A stretch of DNA of 64,000 nucleotides from Nematostella vectensis (taxonomy: Eukaryota; Cnidaria; Anthozoa; Actiniaria; Edwardsiidae). The stretch is taken from the NCBI RefSeq assembly GCF_932526225.1, contig NC_064048.1:7605015-7669014 (forward strand), written 5' to 3'. Position numbers and translations under genes: made by a program. Under the pieces are notes generated by a model. The model was not told where the DNA came from. It saw only the letters and a list, made by a program, of their open reading frames with translations, and ran no database searches. Shown one piece after another: positions 22,949 through 34,100 of the stretch; position 1 is the first letter of the stretch, and each line of letters starts with the position of its first letter.

Positions 22949-25900
22949 TATTTAGGTCTCTATATTTCCCTTTTCTTTTCCATTCTTTTTAAATAAATGA
23001 ACAGCTCAATAGCTTCCCGCCTCGACAAGCTATGCTTTTTGTGGGAATGCTCGCCCATATATGTAAACTTTGAACAAAGAAAATAAATAAAAAGTGTGTG
23101 TTGTAAAAGTGTGTTGTTGTTATCCAAGAAGTGATCACATTACGATGAATGACAGAGGGATGCTTTCTATTGTATTAACTTTTGCGCATGGATGTTTGTG
23201 TCATTATGGCAGGAGGTCAATTTAAGTCCAATCCGTAGATGGGAAATGGTGGGGTAGGTGAGGGTTGGGAGTGTTGGAGATCTAAGGGGTCGTCCACACT
23301 AACACGGATTCAAAAGTATCCGGATTCGTTTCGCCGAAAACGCATCACTTGATTCGCGTCCACACTATCGTTTTCGCATCGTGTTGGCCTGGATCCAGCC
23401 GTCCACACTAACACGGATTCACACACGTTTGAAAACGCTGAAAGGTACGGGTGACGTCATTTTTATGATATACGCATGCTTAAAGCAGCGCGCGCCTGCG
23501 ATATGACGCCACCTTTTTCATTTTGATACGGATTCGACCGTCCAGACTACGGAGCAAAGTATACGGATTCATTTTTTTTTTTATTATTCACTTTCGACAG
23601 CGTTTTAAAAAGTATCCGGATTCGCTGGATCCAGCGCGCGTGTTAGTGTGGACGGAAGGCCTAAACGTATAAAAAAGTATACGGACTCAAACGAATCCGT
23701 GTTAGTGTGGACGGAAAGCCTAAAAGTATAAAAAAGTATACGGACTCAAACGAATCCGTGTTAGTGTGGACGGGCCCTAAGTCCCCTGGATCCGCCACTG
23801 GAACACCATTTATATGATTCTGTAGCCAATGTTCAGTACAACGTGTATGATCGTGTACGGAAAAAAGTAAACGGATTCAAACGAATCCGTGTTAGTGTGG
23901 ACGGGCCCTAAGTCCCCTGGATCCGCCACTGGAACACCATTTATATGATTCTGTAGCCAATTTTCAGTACAACGTGTATGATCGGTTGTTTGTGAGAGCC
24001 CCACCTTGGCAACGGATGACCTTCCAAGGATCCTGTTTCAGCAGCTTTGATGGGATAAGTGTTAGGATTGAGTACAGTCTTAGGGACAGTAGCACCAAAC
24101 GTTTTGACATCGTAACTGCCGATCTGAGGGCGTGGCCTCTCCTGCCACGTCGGGCAGACATACTCGTACAAGCCCTGCAGAGAATGAATAAAGGTTCTAG
24201 TCAACAAAACATTAGTTATTTTTTTCGTTGAGTATTGAAAGTCAAATCAGGTTTAGAATTTTCAAAATAGCTATTAAAAACAAAGTTTTATACTGCATAC
24301 AACGAATTTGATACAAAACATTGGAATAGTTTTTGAAAATCAGCCATTGGAAATAGATACTTTTTCATAATTTTTCTAAGACAAAATGGCGGCCAACAGT
24401 GAGTTGCTAAATTATAAGGAATATGATAGCACTACGTGACAAAAGTCCAGACACTCTTTTTGAACAACTAGAGTTGATTGTACTTTTACTCTTCACCGCC
24501 AAGAGATCAATTCCAAACACAAATACCTGTGGAAGAGGATATCAGACTGACATACAAGCCACTATTACAACCGTGCAGAAACCCAAACTCACAATTTAAC
24601 TGATCAGTCTTTCTACTCAGATAACTCGAACTTCCCAGTAATTCCATTACCCTTGAAGGTTTGAGAAAACTGAGCTCCATAATGTAAGATCACTACAATA
24701 AAATAGATGGTCATACAGTATTGTACGGACTGACCTCTTTTCCCCCATCTCTGCCATAACCACTCTCGCGATATCCACCAAAACCAGCGGCAGCATCAAA
24801 GAGGTTATGCCCATTGATCCACACTGCTCCTGCCTTCATACTCAAGCCAACCTCCATTGCGAGGGATAGGTTCTCAGTCCAGACGCTTGCTCCAAGCCCA
24901 AAATTAGTGTTGTTTGCGATTGCCACGGCCTCCTTTGCTGTACGGAATGTCAATACAACAAGGACAGGGCCGAACACTTCTTCCATCACTATCTTGGAGA
25001 CTGGTTGGACATTGGTGATGAGGGTAGGTGGATAGTAGCAACCACTTGGCAGAGAGGCACACTTCTGATACACCTATTGGAAAAAAAAGTGCAGTAGCAG
25101 GGTGTGGGGACTTGGGACACATCCCCAAATAATTTTGAGAGCCATGCAGTTTTAGATTTAGCTATGCTCGCTGCTATAGCTGGAAAGGATGCAAAAGGGG
25201 GTGTTATTTCAGTCAATAGATTCTTCATATACATTTTTAAAGCACAGATATGTACTTATTGAAGACACTGGTAGAAATATCTCAATATCTATTGCATCAT
25301 TAAGTCCCCCCAAAATACTATAAAGGTATAAAGTTTCCTGCATGTCAGTTACCATGAAAAAAATCCTGCTCAACTAAAAAGTTTTTTTTTTTTGTATTTT
25401 CTAATTGAATTGTGTTTTTTTCACATTTCATTTGCTTAGTACAGTAAAGAAATGGGATGAAAGATAATCTGTGAAGATGATCAAAATAAACCGACCTCTG
25501 CTCCCTCTGCCCTGGCTTCTTCCACCATCTTAGCCACTGATTTCTGTTGAGACGGGTCTACTATGGCTCCCATGTCGATGCTCTTGTCAAGAGGGTCTCC
25601 TAGCCGCAGGTGTGTCATCCGTTCCTTGATCTTCTTGATCATGCGCTGAGCACATGTCTCTTGGACTAGAAGCCGGGATCCTGCACTACATACCTGAGAA
25701 AAATAAAGACAGACATTTTAAATAGCCTCTGTAAGCTACAACTTTGTATCCAAGCAAAGTACAAGCTTTCCTTCCCATTCTGGGAAGTTGTTTTAACTTT
25801 AATTGAGTTTGGTAAATTGCAAGATTTGATTTTTGGGTGGCCATTTTGAGATTTATTCTCATAAACTAATATAGGTGCTAAAAACTAAAGCCTATACCTT

Positions 25901-28900
25901 ATGTACCATTGTAAATATGATAAGCAGGGCAGTGGCAGGCTTCGAAATATTTGGGGGGGGGCACAATACAGAAACATTAAGAAAATATTGGGAGGGGGGC
26001 ACAGTCATGAAACCAACTGGTCCTATAAATTTTGAAAATATTTGGGAGGCACATGACCCCAGTGCCCAACCCCCTGCTACAGCCTTGAAATGTATTTGAA
26101 TGAAGATGAAGCAATCACCTCTATTCACTTGCACACATTTGTATTTACAAGCCATTGTAGGTGATTACAGGGCTGTCACCAGATAAAAAAATCTGATACC
26201 GAGACAAAGCTCTCCAGATCTTATATACAAATCGTAAAAGAAACCGTGGTTCTACTTAGCTGCAAAGAATATTCTCAAGATGCACTTGCTTAAGTTTTAT
26301 CATTATACTCATCTTAACCCACTCCCTTCCCCAGCCTATGGGTCTGTTATGCATTAGTTAACAAACACCTAAGCTATACTTCTGACTGAGTCACCGATGA
26401 TAATTATGTTGTTATAAGTAATACAGGGTCAAGTCCCAAGCCCTTACCTGCCCTTGGTTGAGCCTAAGCTATACTTCTGGCTGAGTCACCAATGATAATT
26501 ATGTTGTTAAAAGTAATACAGGCCAGGTCAAGTCCCAAGCCCTTACCTGCCCTTGGTTAAGCCTAAGCTATACTTCTGGCTGAGTCACCGATGATAATTA
26601 TGTTGATAAAAGTAATACAGGCCGGGTCAAGTTCCAACCCCTTACCTGCCCTTGGTTGAACCATATTGCATCAACAACACCTTCCACAGCACTGTCCAGA
26701 TCGGCAGAATCAAACACTACAAAAGGAGACTTCCCACCAAGCTCAAGTGACAACTTCTTCCCTGATCCAGCAGTCAGCTGTCTCAATAGCTTTCCAACCT
26801 GCAGAAAAGTTAAAATAGCTTACAATAAAAACAAAACTGCCTGTGCCATTTGCAAATTAATGTATATGAATACAGTATTTAATCACTTCATTTACAGGAT
26901 ATTGTGCCATTCCCAGATGAAACAAGGGCTTTGATATCTTGGCTGTCTCAAAACTAAGAAGTTTTTTATTACTAAGTTTGTTAACCTAGTTAGCCTACCT
27001 CTGTAGATCCAGTGAAAGCCACCTTGTCTACATCAGGGTGTCCTGCCAACTGGCTGCCAAAAGCACCATTCCCTGTCACCACATTAAACACCCCTGGCGG
27101 CAGTCCAGCTTCAGCACAAATCTCAGCAAAAAGTAAGGCAGACAGCCTTGTGTAGGTGGCTGGCTTGAGCACAACCGTGTTACCCATCGCAAGGGCGGGG
27201 CACACCTTCCAACATAGTAACATGAGTGGGAAATTCCATGGCACAATGCCGCCCACCACACCCACAGGCTTCCACCCTGATAATGGGAGAAATTACATTG
27301 AGGTTATCAAAAGAAAAGCAGTCTGTATCATATTTAGGAGTATCCCATAGGATGAAACATTATCTGGCCTTCAATCTCTTCCTAGCTCATGGGTGATTGC
27401 ATCAAGGAGATTAATGAGGGATGGTGAGAGATCTCTGAAGTGCCAGATCAAATAACATACCAGTATAGAAGTACATATGCCTACCTGCTCTCTTTTTTAA
27501 TGACTGACATTCCCCCAAAATGTTTGAATATATCTTGCAAAATAAGCCATGTACTGTGTGAAATTTTCCACCAAAAAATACCTCTATTTGTACTCTATAA
27601 GTACCTCTATTTGGTACTTCAGAGTAAGGGGAGCTTTTCTACTAGATCAACTTTGACCCCGTCCCAACTTGAACAAGCAAAACATAAAGAATGAAAATAT
27701 AACAAGGGTACAGCCGACAAGGACTCTTTAAAACAGGTGCATATCAGTGTGCAACTGACCTTGCATCTCAGTATCCATGAGTTGCGCCCAGCCCGCATGA
27801 TGATACAGGTGACGTGCGACATTAGGAATATCACAATCCCTAGTCTCACGAACAGACTTCCCATTATCCATGCTCTCTAGGACGGCAATAAGACGGGCAT
27901 GCTTCTGTACATGCCGTGCAATACTGTACAGATGACGTGCCCTTGCATGCCCAGGAAGCTTGCTCCAGCTTTGAAAAGCTGTCCGTGCTGCTTTGACGGC
28001 ATCTTCTATATCCTGGGTTTCACCTTGAGTTGTAGAGGCAAGCACTTCCCCTAATAATAAATGTATTAAAACTATTATTACATTGATAAAAAATTCTGAA
28101 GATCTTATAGTTGTATGTATGATATTCTAATGGTTTAGACAGTGCCTGTGCCGAAATCCTATTCCCAGCCTCTAAGGCAAACAACTCCAGCTCCTCACTA
28201 CTAAAAGGAAGAAATTTAGGACAAATGGAGTGGTGAGCATTTATAGTCTTTGTTTAAAAAAGTCTTGGATAATCTAGCTTTTAAAAGGGTTGGGAAGTGT
28301 CCTCACAGGGGGTGCTATAACTCTTATGCATGTTATCATATTTACAATTGCTATCTATTCCTACAGGAGGGGCATGGGGGCATGGGGGCATGGGGGACCC
28401 ACAATTTTTTTCTGGGCAAAGTGTTACCTGATATCGTTTTGCTTTTGCTATTTTTGAAAGGTGATAGGGGAATACACTAATGGGAGTAATATAAACAAAA
28501 TGAACAGCAAACTTTGCAGATCAACATTTGTCAAAAAGCCAAACAAAACACGGCAACACCAAGGTCACAAGGAAAACCTGAAGGTCAGGAAATCTTAAAA
28601 AGTTAATAACACAAGCTTAATGATGAATTAATAAAAGATTATATATTTATTTAATTTAATTAGTATAAAGTAAATCGGATAGCATAGCTGAACTAAAAGT
28701 GTGAGAAAACATTACATGCCCAATTTTTACAAGCAGATTGTACAGCTCGATCATAGTAAAACAGACAATTCACCTGTAGCCGGGTTTTTTGACTCGTAGA
28801 CCTTTCTTCCCTCGGGCTTTACCCATTTCCCGTTTATAAAATGTCCAAATGTCCGACCATGGCTTGTTAGCCAGGCATTGACGGCATTTGATGCCTCGGG

Positions 28901-29029
28901 AGCCGGGCCATATTCCAAGCTCGCGAATACCTCTGATATAGTTGGATCTTTTTTCAATCTGGCAGGCTGTGCGGCTGCTCTGCCGTTGGAACTACTGGGA
29001 ACAGTAACTGTTTGGGTTTTCGAGGCCAT
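19585..29029 (-). CDS. ALDH16A1: Aldehyde dehydrogenase 16 family member A1, 11 exons, 847 aa
   Basis: Exons (5' to 3'): 28774-29029, 27760-28050, 26999-27276, 26646-26798, 25496-25693, 24735-25073, 24005-24174, 22659-22826, 21679-21883, 20806-20991, 19585-19884. All have GT/AG ends and matching phases; the total is 2544 nt. The chosen start gives MASKTQTV in GCAAAATGGCC context; [14 protein letters not shown] follows, as in vertebrate ALDH16A1. The first ALDH domain (~30-520) has [12 protein letters not shown] (Asn197), [17 protein letters not shown] (Glu294) and [12 protein letters not shown] (Cys328); the Glu-Cys spacing of 34 is as in ALDH2. A second, shortened ALDH-like domain (~565-847) includes [21 protein letters not shown] and [17 protein letters not shown] and lacks a catalytic cysteine motif. 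Mammalian ALDH16A1 is reported to lack the catalytic Cys; this copy retains it and may be active. Confidence 0.96.
20062..20339. mobile_element. 278-bp hairpin MITE in ALDH16A1 intron 10
   Basis: Begins AAGGCCCTGTCACACGTACG and ends with CGTACGTGTGACAGGGCCTT. Complementarity extends inward over CTCTTGCG, TCTCGCAAAAA and TTGTTGCAGGTCGCACGCG. An internal copy of the terminus (CACGTGTGACAGGGCG) near 20255 suggests a rearranged or composite element. Confidence 0.85.
21070..21401 (-). mobile_element. tRNA-derived SINE in an ALDH16A1 intron
   Basis: Read on the minus strand from 21401, it starts GCACGGGTGGCCTAGTGTG (A-box-like) and has GGTTCGAATCC (perfect B box, 21340-21350). The 3' half cannot close a tRNA acceptor stem and instead runs into about 250 bp of non-tRNA sequence containing GGACACTAAACCGGAGGTCC, a type of tail seen in marine invertebrate SINEs. 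No clear target duplication was identified. Confidence 0.65.
22155..22606. mobile_element. GTTAATT-rich inverted-repeat element in ALDH16A1 intron 8
   Basis: Termini ATTATAGGAAAATCCGCGTTAA and the complementary AGCGTTAATTTCCTATAAT. The interior contains many copies of CGTTAATT and two 35-bp direct repeats (CGCGTTAATTTAGTTTATCTG). Confidence 0.7.
22912..22942. repeat. (AT)n microsatellite
   Basis: About 15 uninterrupted AT dinucleotides within ALDH16A1 intron 7. Confidence 0.95.
23286..23990. mobile_element. GTCCACACTAACACGG element with internal tandem duplications
   Basis: Starts GGGGTCGTCCACACTAACAC and has repeated inverted termini CGTGTTAGTGTGGACGG near 23640, 23697, 23757 and 23895. 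A 131-bp block (GTCCCCTGGATCCGCCACTG onwards) is tandemly duplicated at 23781 and 23912 and runs up to the donor of ALDH16A1 exon 7. The same family occurs at 56532-56956 and 62001-62425. Confidence 0.8.
25929..26092. mobile_element. Short G-tract element (TGGCAGG...CCTGCTACAGCC)
   Basis: About 160 bp with GCAGTGGCAGG at the left and CCCCCTGCTACAGCC at the right, internal poly-G tracts, and TTTGAAAATATTTGGGAGG. It is the reverse-orientation relative of the element at 49460-49608, which shares GCCGTAGCAGGAGG and CCAATATTTTCAAAA. Confidence 0.7.
26368..26660. repeat. Three ~97-bp tandem repeats spanning an ALDH16A1 exon-intron junction
   Basis: Units start CCTAAGCTATACTTCTG at about 26368, 26463 and, in diverged form, 26562. 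Each ends with TTACCTGCCCTTGGTT. In the last unit that end is the real exon-4 end and 5' splice site (exon ends at 26646). The two upstream units therefore carry decoy copies of the last ~14 exon bases and the GGCAG|GTAAG donor. Confidence 0.88.
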
Positions 29030-29261
29030 TTTTGCGGAACTTTGCAAGGCTAAAGTTTCCCTGCCTCGTGGCAAATCATCATAATCCTCCCCTCCCCCAA
29101 GAGTGCAAATAAAAGCACCACAGGTAACCCAGCTTGAAAGGTACCTCCATAAAAGGTACCTCTATACTATAATCGATAATCATGCTCGAGGATCCAGCGT
29201 ACTTTCGATAATTCCCCCAGAAACAAGAACTTTTCCATTGTACTGTAAGACTGAATTTTAA

Positions 29262-29473
29262 GCCCCATCTACACTAACAATTTTAAGTCGACAAGTTTTA
29301 TTTGCTAGTGTTTATGGAGCAAAGTCGGCAATTTTTATTTGGCAACTATAGTTGTTAAAAAAAAAGCCAGCAGGTTTGCTTTTTCTCGGCATCGAAAAAT
29401 TGTCACATAAAAATTGCTAGTGTACATGCCAACAAGTATAGTTGTCAACTAAAATTGTTAGTATAGATAGGGC
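29262..29473. mobile_element. 212-bp MITE with TTTAA target duplication
   Basis: Terminal inverted repeats GCCCCATCTACACTAACAAT and the complementary ATTGTTAGTATAGATAGGGC. It is flanked by TTTAA at 29257-29261 and 29474-29478, and lies upstream of the ALDH16A1 start. Confidence 0.85.
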
Positions 29474-30057
29474 TTTAAAAGGGAGGTTTGGTTTCAATAT
29501 ATTTGTCCTGTTTCAGTTGTTGATTGACTTATTTTTTTCTTTAAAAGCGAGAAAATAAGGTCACTTAAACTTCAAATTCGCGAAATTAAATCCCCTGCAA
29601 ATATCATATATCAAATTCAAATATCAATATCAAATTTTTCTCCACGTTCCAAATTAACAATTAAAGACTCGCGAAATTTGCTGAGAAAATTAAGACACGC
29701 GAAAGTAAGTCTACCCACTGATTCTGATCTAACAAGAGACCCTAAGCTCGCAATTTTGAGATTTGTAAGATTTTAACAGTAATCTAGTAGAAGTTATAAT
29801 CACCTCTGTAAAAGTTTGTAAGAAACGACTAACCCATGTCTCAGGGGGCAGTATGGCTTTGAGCTGGGAAGGGAAGGTAATTTTTACGTCAGTAAAATCT
29901 TACCATTTGCGCCTCGCTTGGACCCTGAAAACCAGTCTTTTTTTTGTTTGATTTTTTTACGAAAAGATTTTAGATTAGATTTGAGCCTCTGGAACCTAGG
30001 GTACCTTATTAGCTGCAAGTGTTGCAAAGTCGTTCTTACACATAATGTTTGATCATA

Positions 30058-30178
30058 TCAGGCCCGTACCCAGGATTTTTCTTGGGGGGTGGGGGGGGGG
30101 GGGGGGTGGGGGTGCGAAACCCGAAAAAGCGGGCCTATTTTTTTCGGGGGGGGGGAGGAGGGGGGGAAGGGATTTTTT
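30058..30178. mobile_element. Short G-tract element fragment
   Basis: Begins GGCCCGTACCCAGGATTTTTC followed by long poly-G tracts. A typical left end of the short G/C-tract elements of this genome; no clear right terminus. The glycine-rich frames here are artefacts. Confidence 0.55.
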
Positions 30179-31125
30179 TCTGCTATTGCAGTATCTCCAC
30201 TGGACGTTTATTATCGCATTTGGCTACAAAAAAGTTTGACTTATAGATTTATGACACCAGAGTGATCTAGAATGCCTTCTTTTTTTATCTAGTTCGCTTA
30301 TGCTTTATAGTTTTGGGATTGTTTTGGCTAAACGAAAAAGGACTTTCGACTGTTGTGTTCCCCTTGGAACGGGCCTTAATATCTTATTATTTGCTTTGCT
30401 CATTATTTTATCCCACACACCTTAAACCCTTTTGGGTGAATGAAGCTTATCTTAGTTCGGCTACTTCTAAGTAAAGTACTCTACACAAAAGCAATCACTG
30501 CTTTTATTTTTTTTTATCGTGAAAATTTTGCCTAGAAAATGTCTAACAGTTAACAAACTTGGGTGCAGAGACTCTATAGATCTCACTTTCTTAAAATACT
30601 TAAAGCATTATATTACATTAAAATAAAAATACCTTGCATATAAATAAAACACTACGGCAATTTTTGTGATAATGTGCTTCCACCGCTAAAAATAGACAAA
30701 ATGGCACAGACACTATATTATACAAGCAAAAAAACTTTTAGAAAGTACTACATAAATCTGATACGTAATAAAACAAGCGAACGTGTGGTCTTGCTTGTTG
30801 GTGGAGAACTCGGAGGTCCACTGGGAGGTCTTAGGTCATGAGGAAAAAAAACGATCAACTCGGTCTGGGATCCTGCACATGACCTTGTCAAAAGCATTTA
30901 TGAATTTTCTTTTTCGTATATAAGAAGGTATTAAAAAGCAATTGTGTTCCTTGGTGCTTAGAGTGTCATGGACTGTTTTCTCACTGCTTAGTTGAGCTTA
31001 ATTCATGCTTTTTTGTTTTAACATTTAATCGTGTCGCGTCTGATATTTAGCGTGCTTGCTGAATACGCGACAAAGTAAAGCAGAAAGAAAGGTCAGCTAG
31101 CAGGGTGATGGATGCTTCTCGATGT

Positions 31126-34100
31126 TCACAGCTTGGATGAGCACATGTCAAGATCCTGCATGGGGAGAATAACGAGGGACATTAGTCAACAGACAAGCGA
31201 CAATCAGGCAAACGACATTAGTCAACAGACAAACAACAATTAGTCAACACACAAACGTTATCAAACAAACGAGTTAGTCAACAGACAACAGCAGACAAAC
31301 AACATTAGTCAACAGACAACAGCAGACAAACGACATTTAGTCAACAGACAATCGATATCAGACAAACGACATTAGTCAACAGGGAAACGACATTAGTCAA
31401 GAGACAAACGTGATCAGAAAAACGAAACTAGTAAACAGACAAGCGACATCAGACAAACGACATTAGTCCACAGAACAACGACAGTAGTCAACAGAAAAAC
31501 GACATTAGTCAAGAGACAAACGAAATCAGGCAAAAGATATTTGTCAACCGACAAAAAAAAGCGTCATTAGTCAACAGACAAACGACAGCAGACAAACGAC
31601 GTTAACCAACATACAAACAATACCAGATAGCAAACCAACAGCAACAAACTACAGATAAAAGACACCAGACAGTAGACAAGCAACACTAATTAATAGAAAA
31701 ACCACATCAGACAGCAAACCAAAGAGAAAACATAAACAACAGCAGACAAGCAACACTAATAAACAATACGATATCAGATAGAAAACCAATGGCAACTGAC
31801 TATACATATAAATGACATCAGTCAAAAGACAAAACGAGACCAAAAGCAGACAAATGACTTCATTCAAAAGCAAAAAAAGAGGAAAAGGGCAAGAGCAAAG
31901 AAACAAATACAAATTATATCAAATTTATAAAACTAAAAACATTGGGTTGGTACATATTACCATTTGCTTACCGTTTAGGAGGATACTTAATTATTTTAAA
32001 AAATCTTCCTTTTTGCTTTACCTTGCAAATAGTTTTGGGATCTTGCTTTATGAAGAAATCAATTAGTTCTGGGACGTAGTGTTGAATGGCGACAGAGCAC
32101 TGTAAAAAAATTAAAAATAATAATAACCAAAACCATCAATTTTCACTCAAAACATTTATGTGACAAAAAGACAAACAGAACCAGCATATTCTAAATTGTG
32201 GAACAGACGTTTTCTGGTGCATTAGTGCATTATATCAGCATGTGATATAATGTTATGTTGTAGTAATCGGCACCAAAATCTGATATGAAGGCTACAGTTA
32301 ACAAATACCTGTTTTTTTATCTCCACTTCAGGGATGTAGTCACAGATCATACTCAACATATCTTCAATTCCTTTCTGGAAAATAATAAATGTGATTTTTT
32401 TTTCTATTGAGCATGTAACACCTTGGCAGGTACATAATTACCCAGGAATTAAAATATGGAAAATGATTAGTAACTGATGACCCTTCGATAGAAAACAGGG
32501 GTATGTCCTGAATGGGGAAGTGTTGGCGACAATGGGGTACAGGATCAAGCCATATAAAAATATTGTCCAATGGGGCAATGAAAAGCGCAAAATGGTACAG
32601 TACCTCTATACAGTTGTCACCCCATAGGTAGTCAGAGCCATTTTCAGCTTTAAGACCACCACCCAAATTTTGCATTCAGAGATGTATTCCAGCCTTTTAA
32701 AGATACTGCCTGGTAATCAAGCCTCAGTGCAGGCTCGATAAACAGCAGATGTCAGGCGTCGCAGTCTTACGAACCTCCCCCCTGTGCCCTCCGCCTGGCT
32801 CACAAAAATGGCTGGTTATTTAGAAAGCCTAACCTCTCTTTGGGTACTATATCAAGTACAATTAAGCATATGCTGCCAACCTCCAATAATCAGCTAATTA
32901 AAGTTGGCACCAATGTAAATTACTATTATTGTTTTGGTGTCTGTTTTCTTGTGCCTACCACAGTGACATCATCTTTCAGAGCACTCTGGACATCCTTGAC
33001 CACTGTCTGGCACACATCACATCCTTTGTTGGCCGTCAGCCTTGGTTTCAGAAGCTTGGCCACTATAAGATAAATTTTAAGTACCATCAGCTCTCTGCAT
33101 CTCAAAAAACCAGTACAGAGCGTGCATTCAGAATGGTTGTTATGTACATTAGAGCTGGCTGTATTTCTCTTTAACTATGAGAAAAAAAGGTGAAGAAATA
33201 TAAGTATTTTGTGAAAAAAAAAATGCTTTTATCCCTTTGTTTGGTGAACAACCTGATGACATTGGAGTTTGATTTTAGTGTGTTTCCCACAGTGGTGAAA
33301 AAAGGCATGTAGCAAGGATTGGGGAGTATGCAGTAATTTTTGTTCCTCTAGACTTTGAATGATTCATTAATTATCCACTACACTTCGATAATGATAATTT
33401 CGTATAACAATAAATCACTAATAAAATGCAAAACTACTAATTGTGCAAGTCTCAAGTCCAAGTCTGAGACTTCTGAAGCACTCTTCTTTGAAAACAGAGT
33501 AGTATAACAAGAATTCGTCTTTTGTCAGTGCCCTTAAACAAGGTCTGATTTTCTGTTGAGCACTTTCATATAGTACCTGCAAGGTATGCAGCACCTCCAG
33601 CCGAGCAGAGCTTGAGTTCACGACACACCAGTTCAGGTTTAAACTCTTTGCTGAGTATTTCAATGATAAATGGGGTATACTCTTGGACGAATGTCTTGCA
33701 CTGTGGAGTAAATATTTCGTCATATTAACACATTGACCCCTCAACCGGCCTGTACCGGCTTTGGGAAGTACCCACAACCCAAAAAATTCATAAATGCAAA
33801 ATAAACACAACAAGATGAAGATACTCAGGCATCAGTCTAAGGGATAAATGGTCTTGCAGATATGCATCCAACCAAGGTGTTGGCATCTACTCTTAAGCCA
33901 AATAATAGCACAGGTTCTTTGACAAATCTCAAATCGGACAAGGAGAGAAAAGCAGAATCACCCCTCTCAATAAAACGCTCAAAATACCACACAAGGGAGA
34001 GAGATCAGCAAACACAGCTCAAGACACAAATAGATACCTTTATTCTGATCCTCCAGGCACATTTCCTTGGCCTCAAAACACAATGTCCATTCCTTGAAGG

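Noticed and set aside
30045-30246. Glycine-rich proteins
   Set aside because: Encoded by poly-G tracts of a short transposon fragment.
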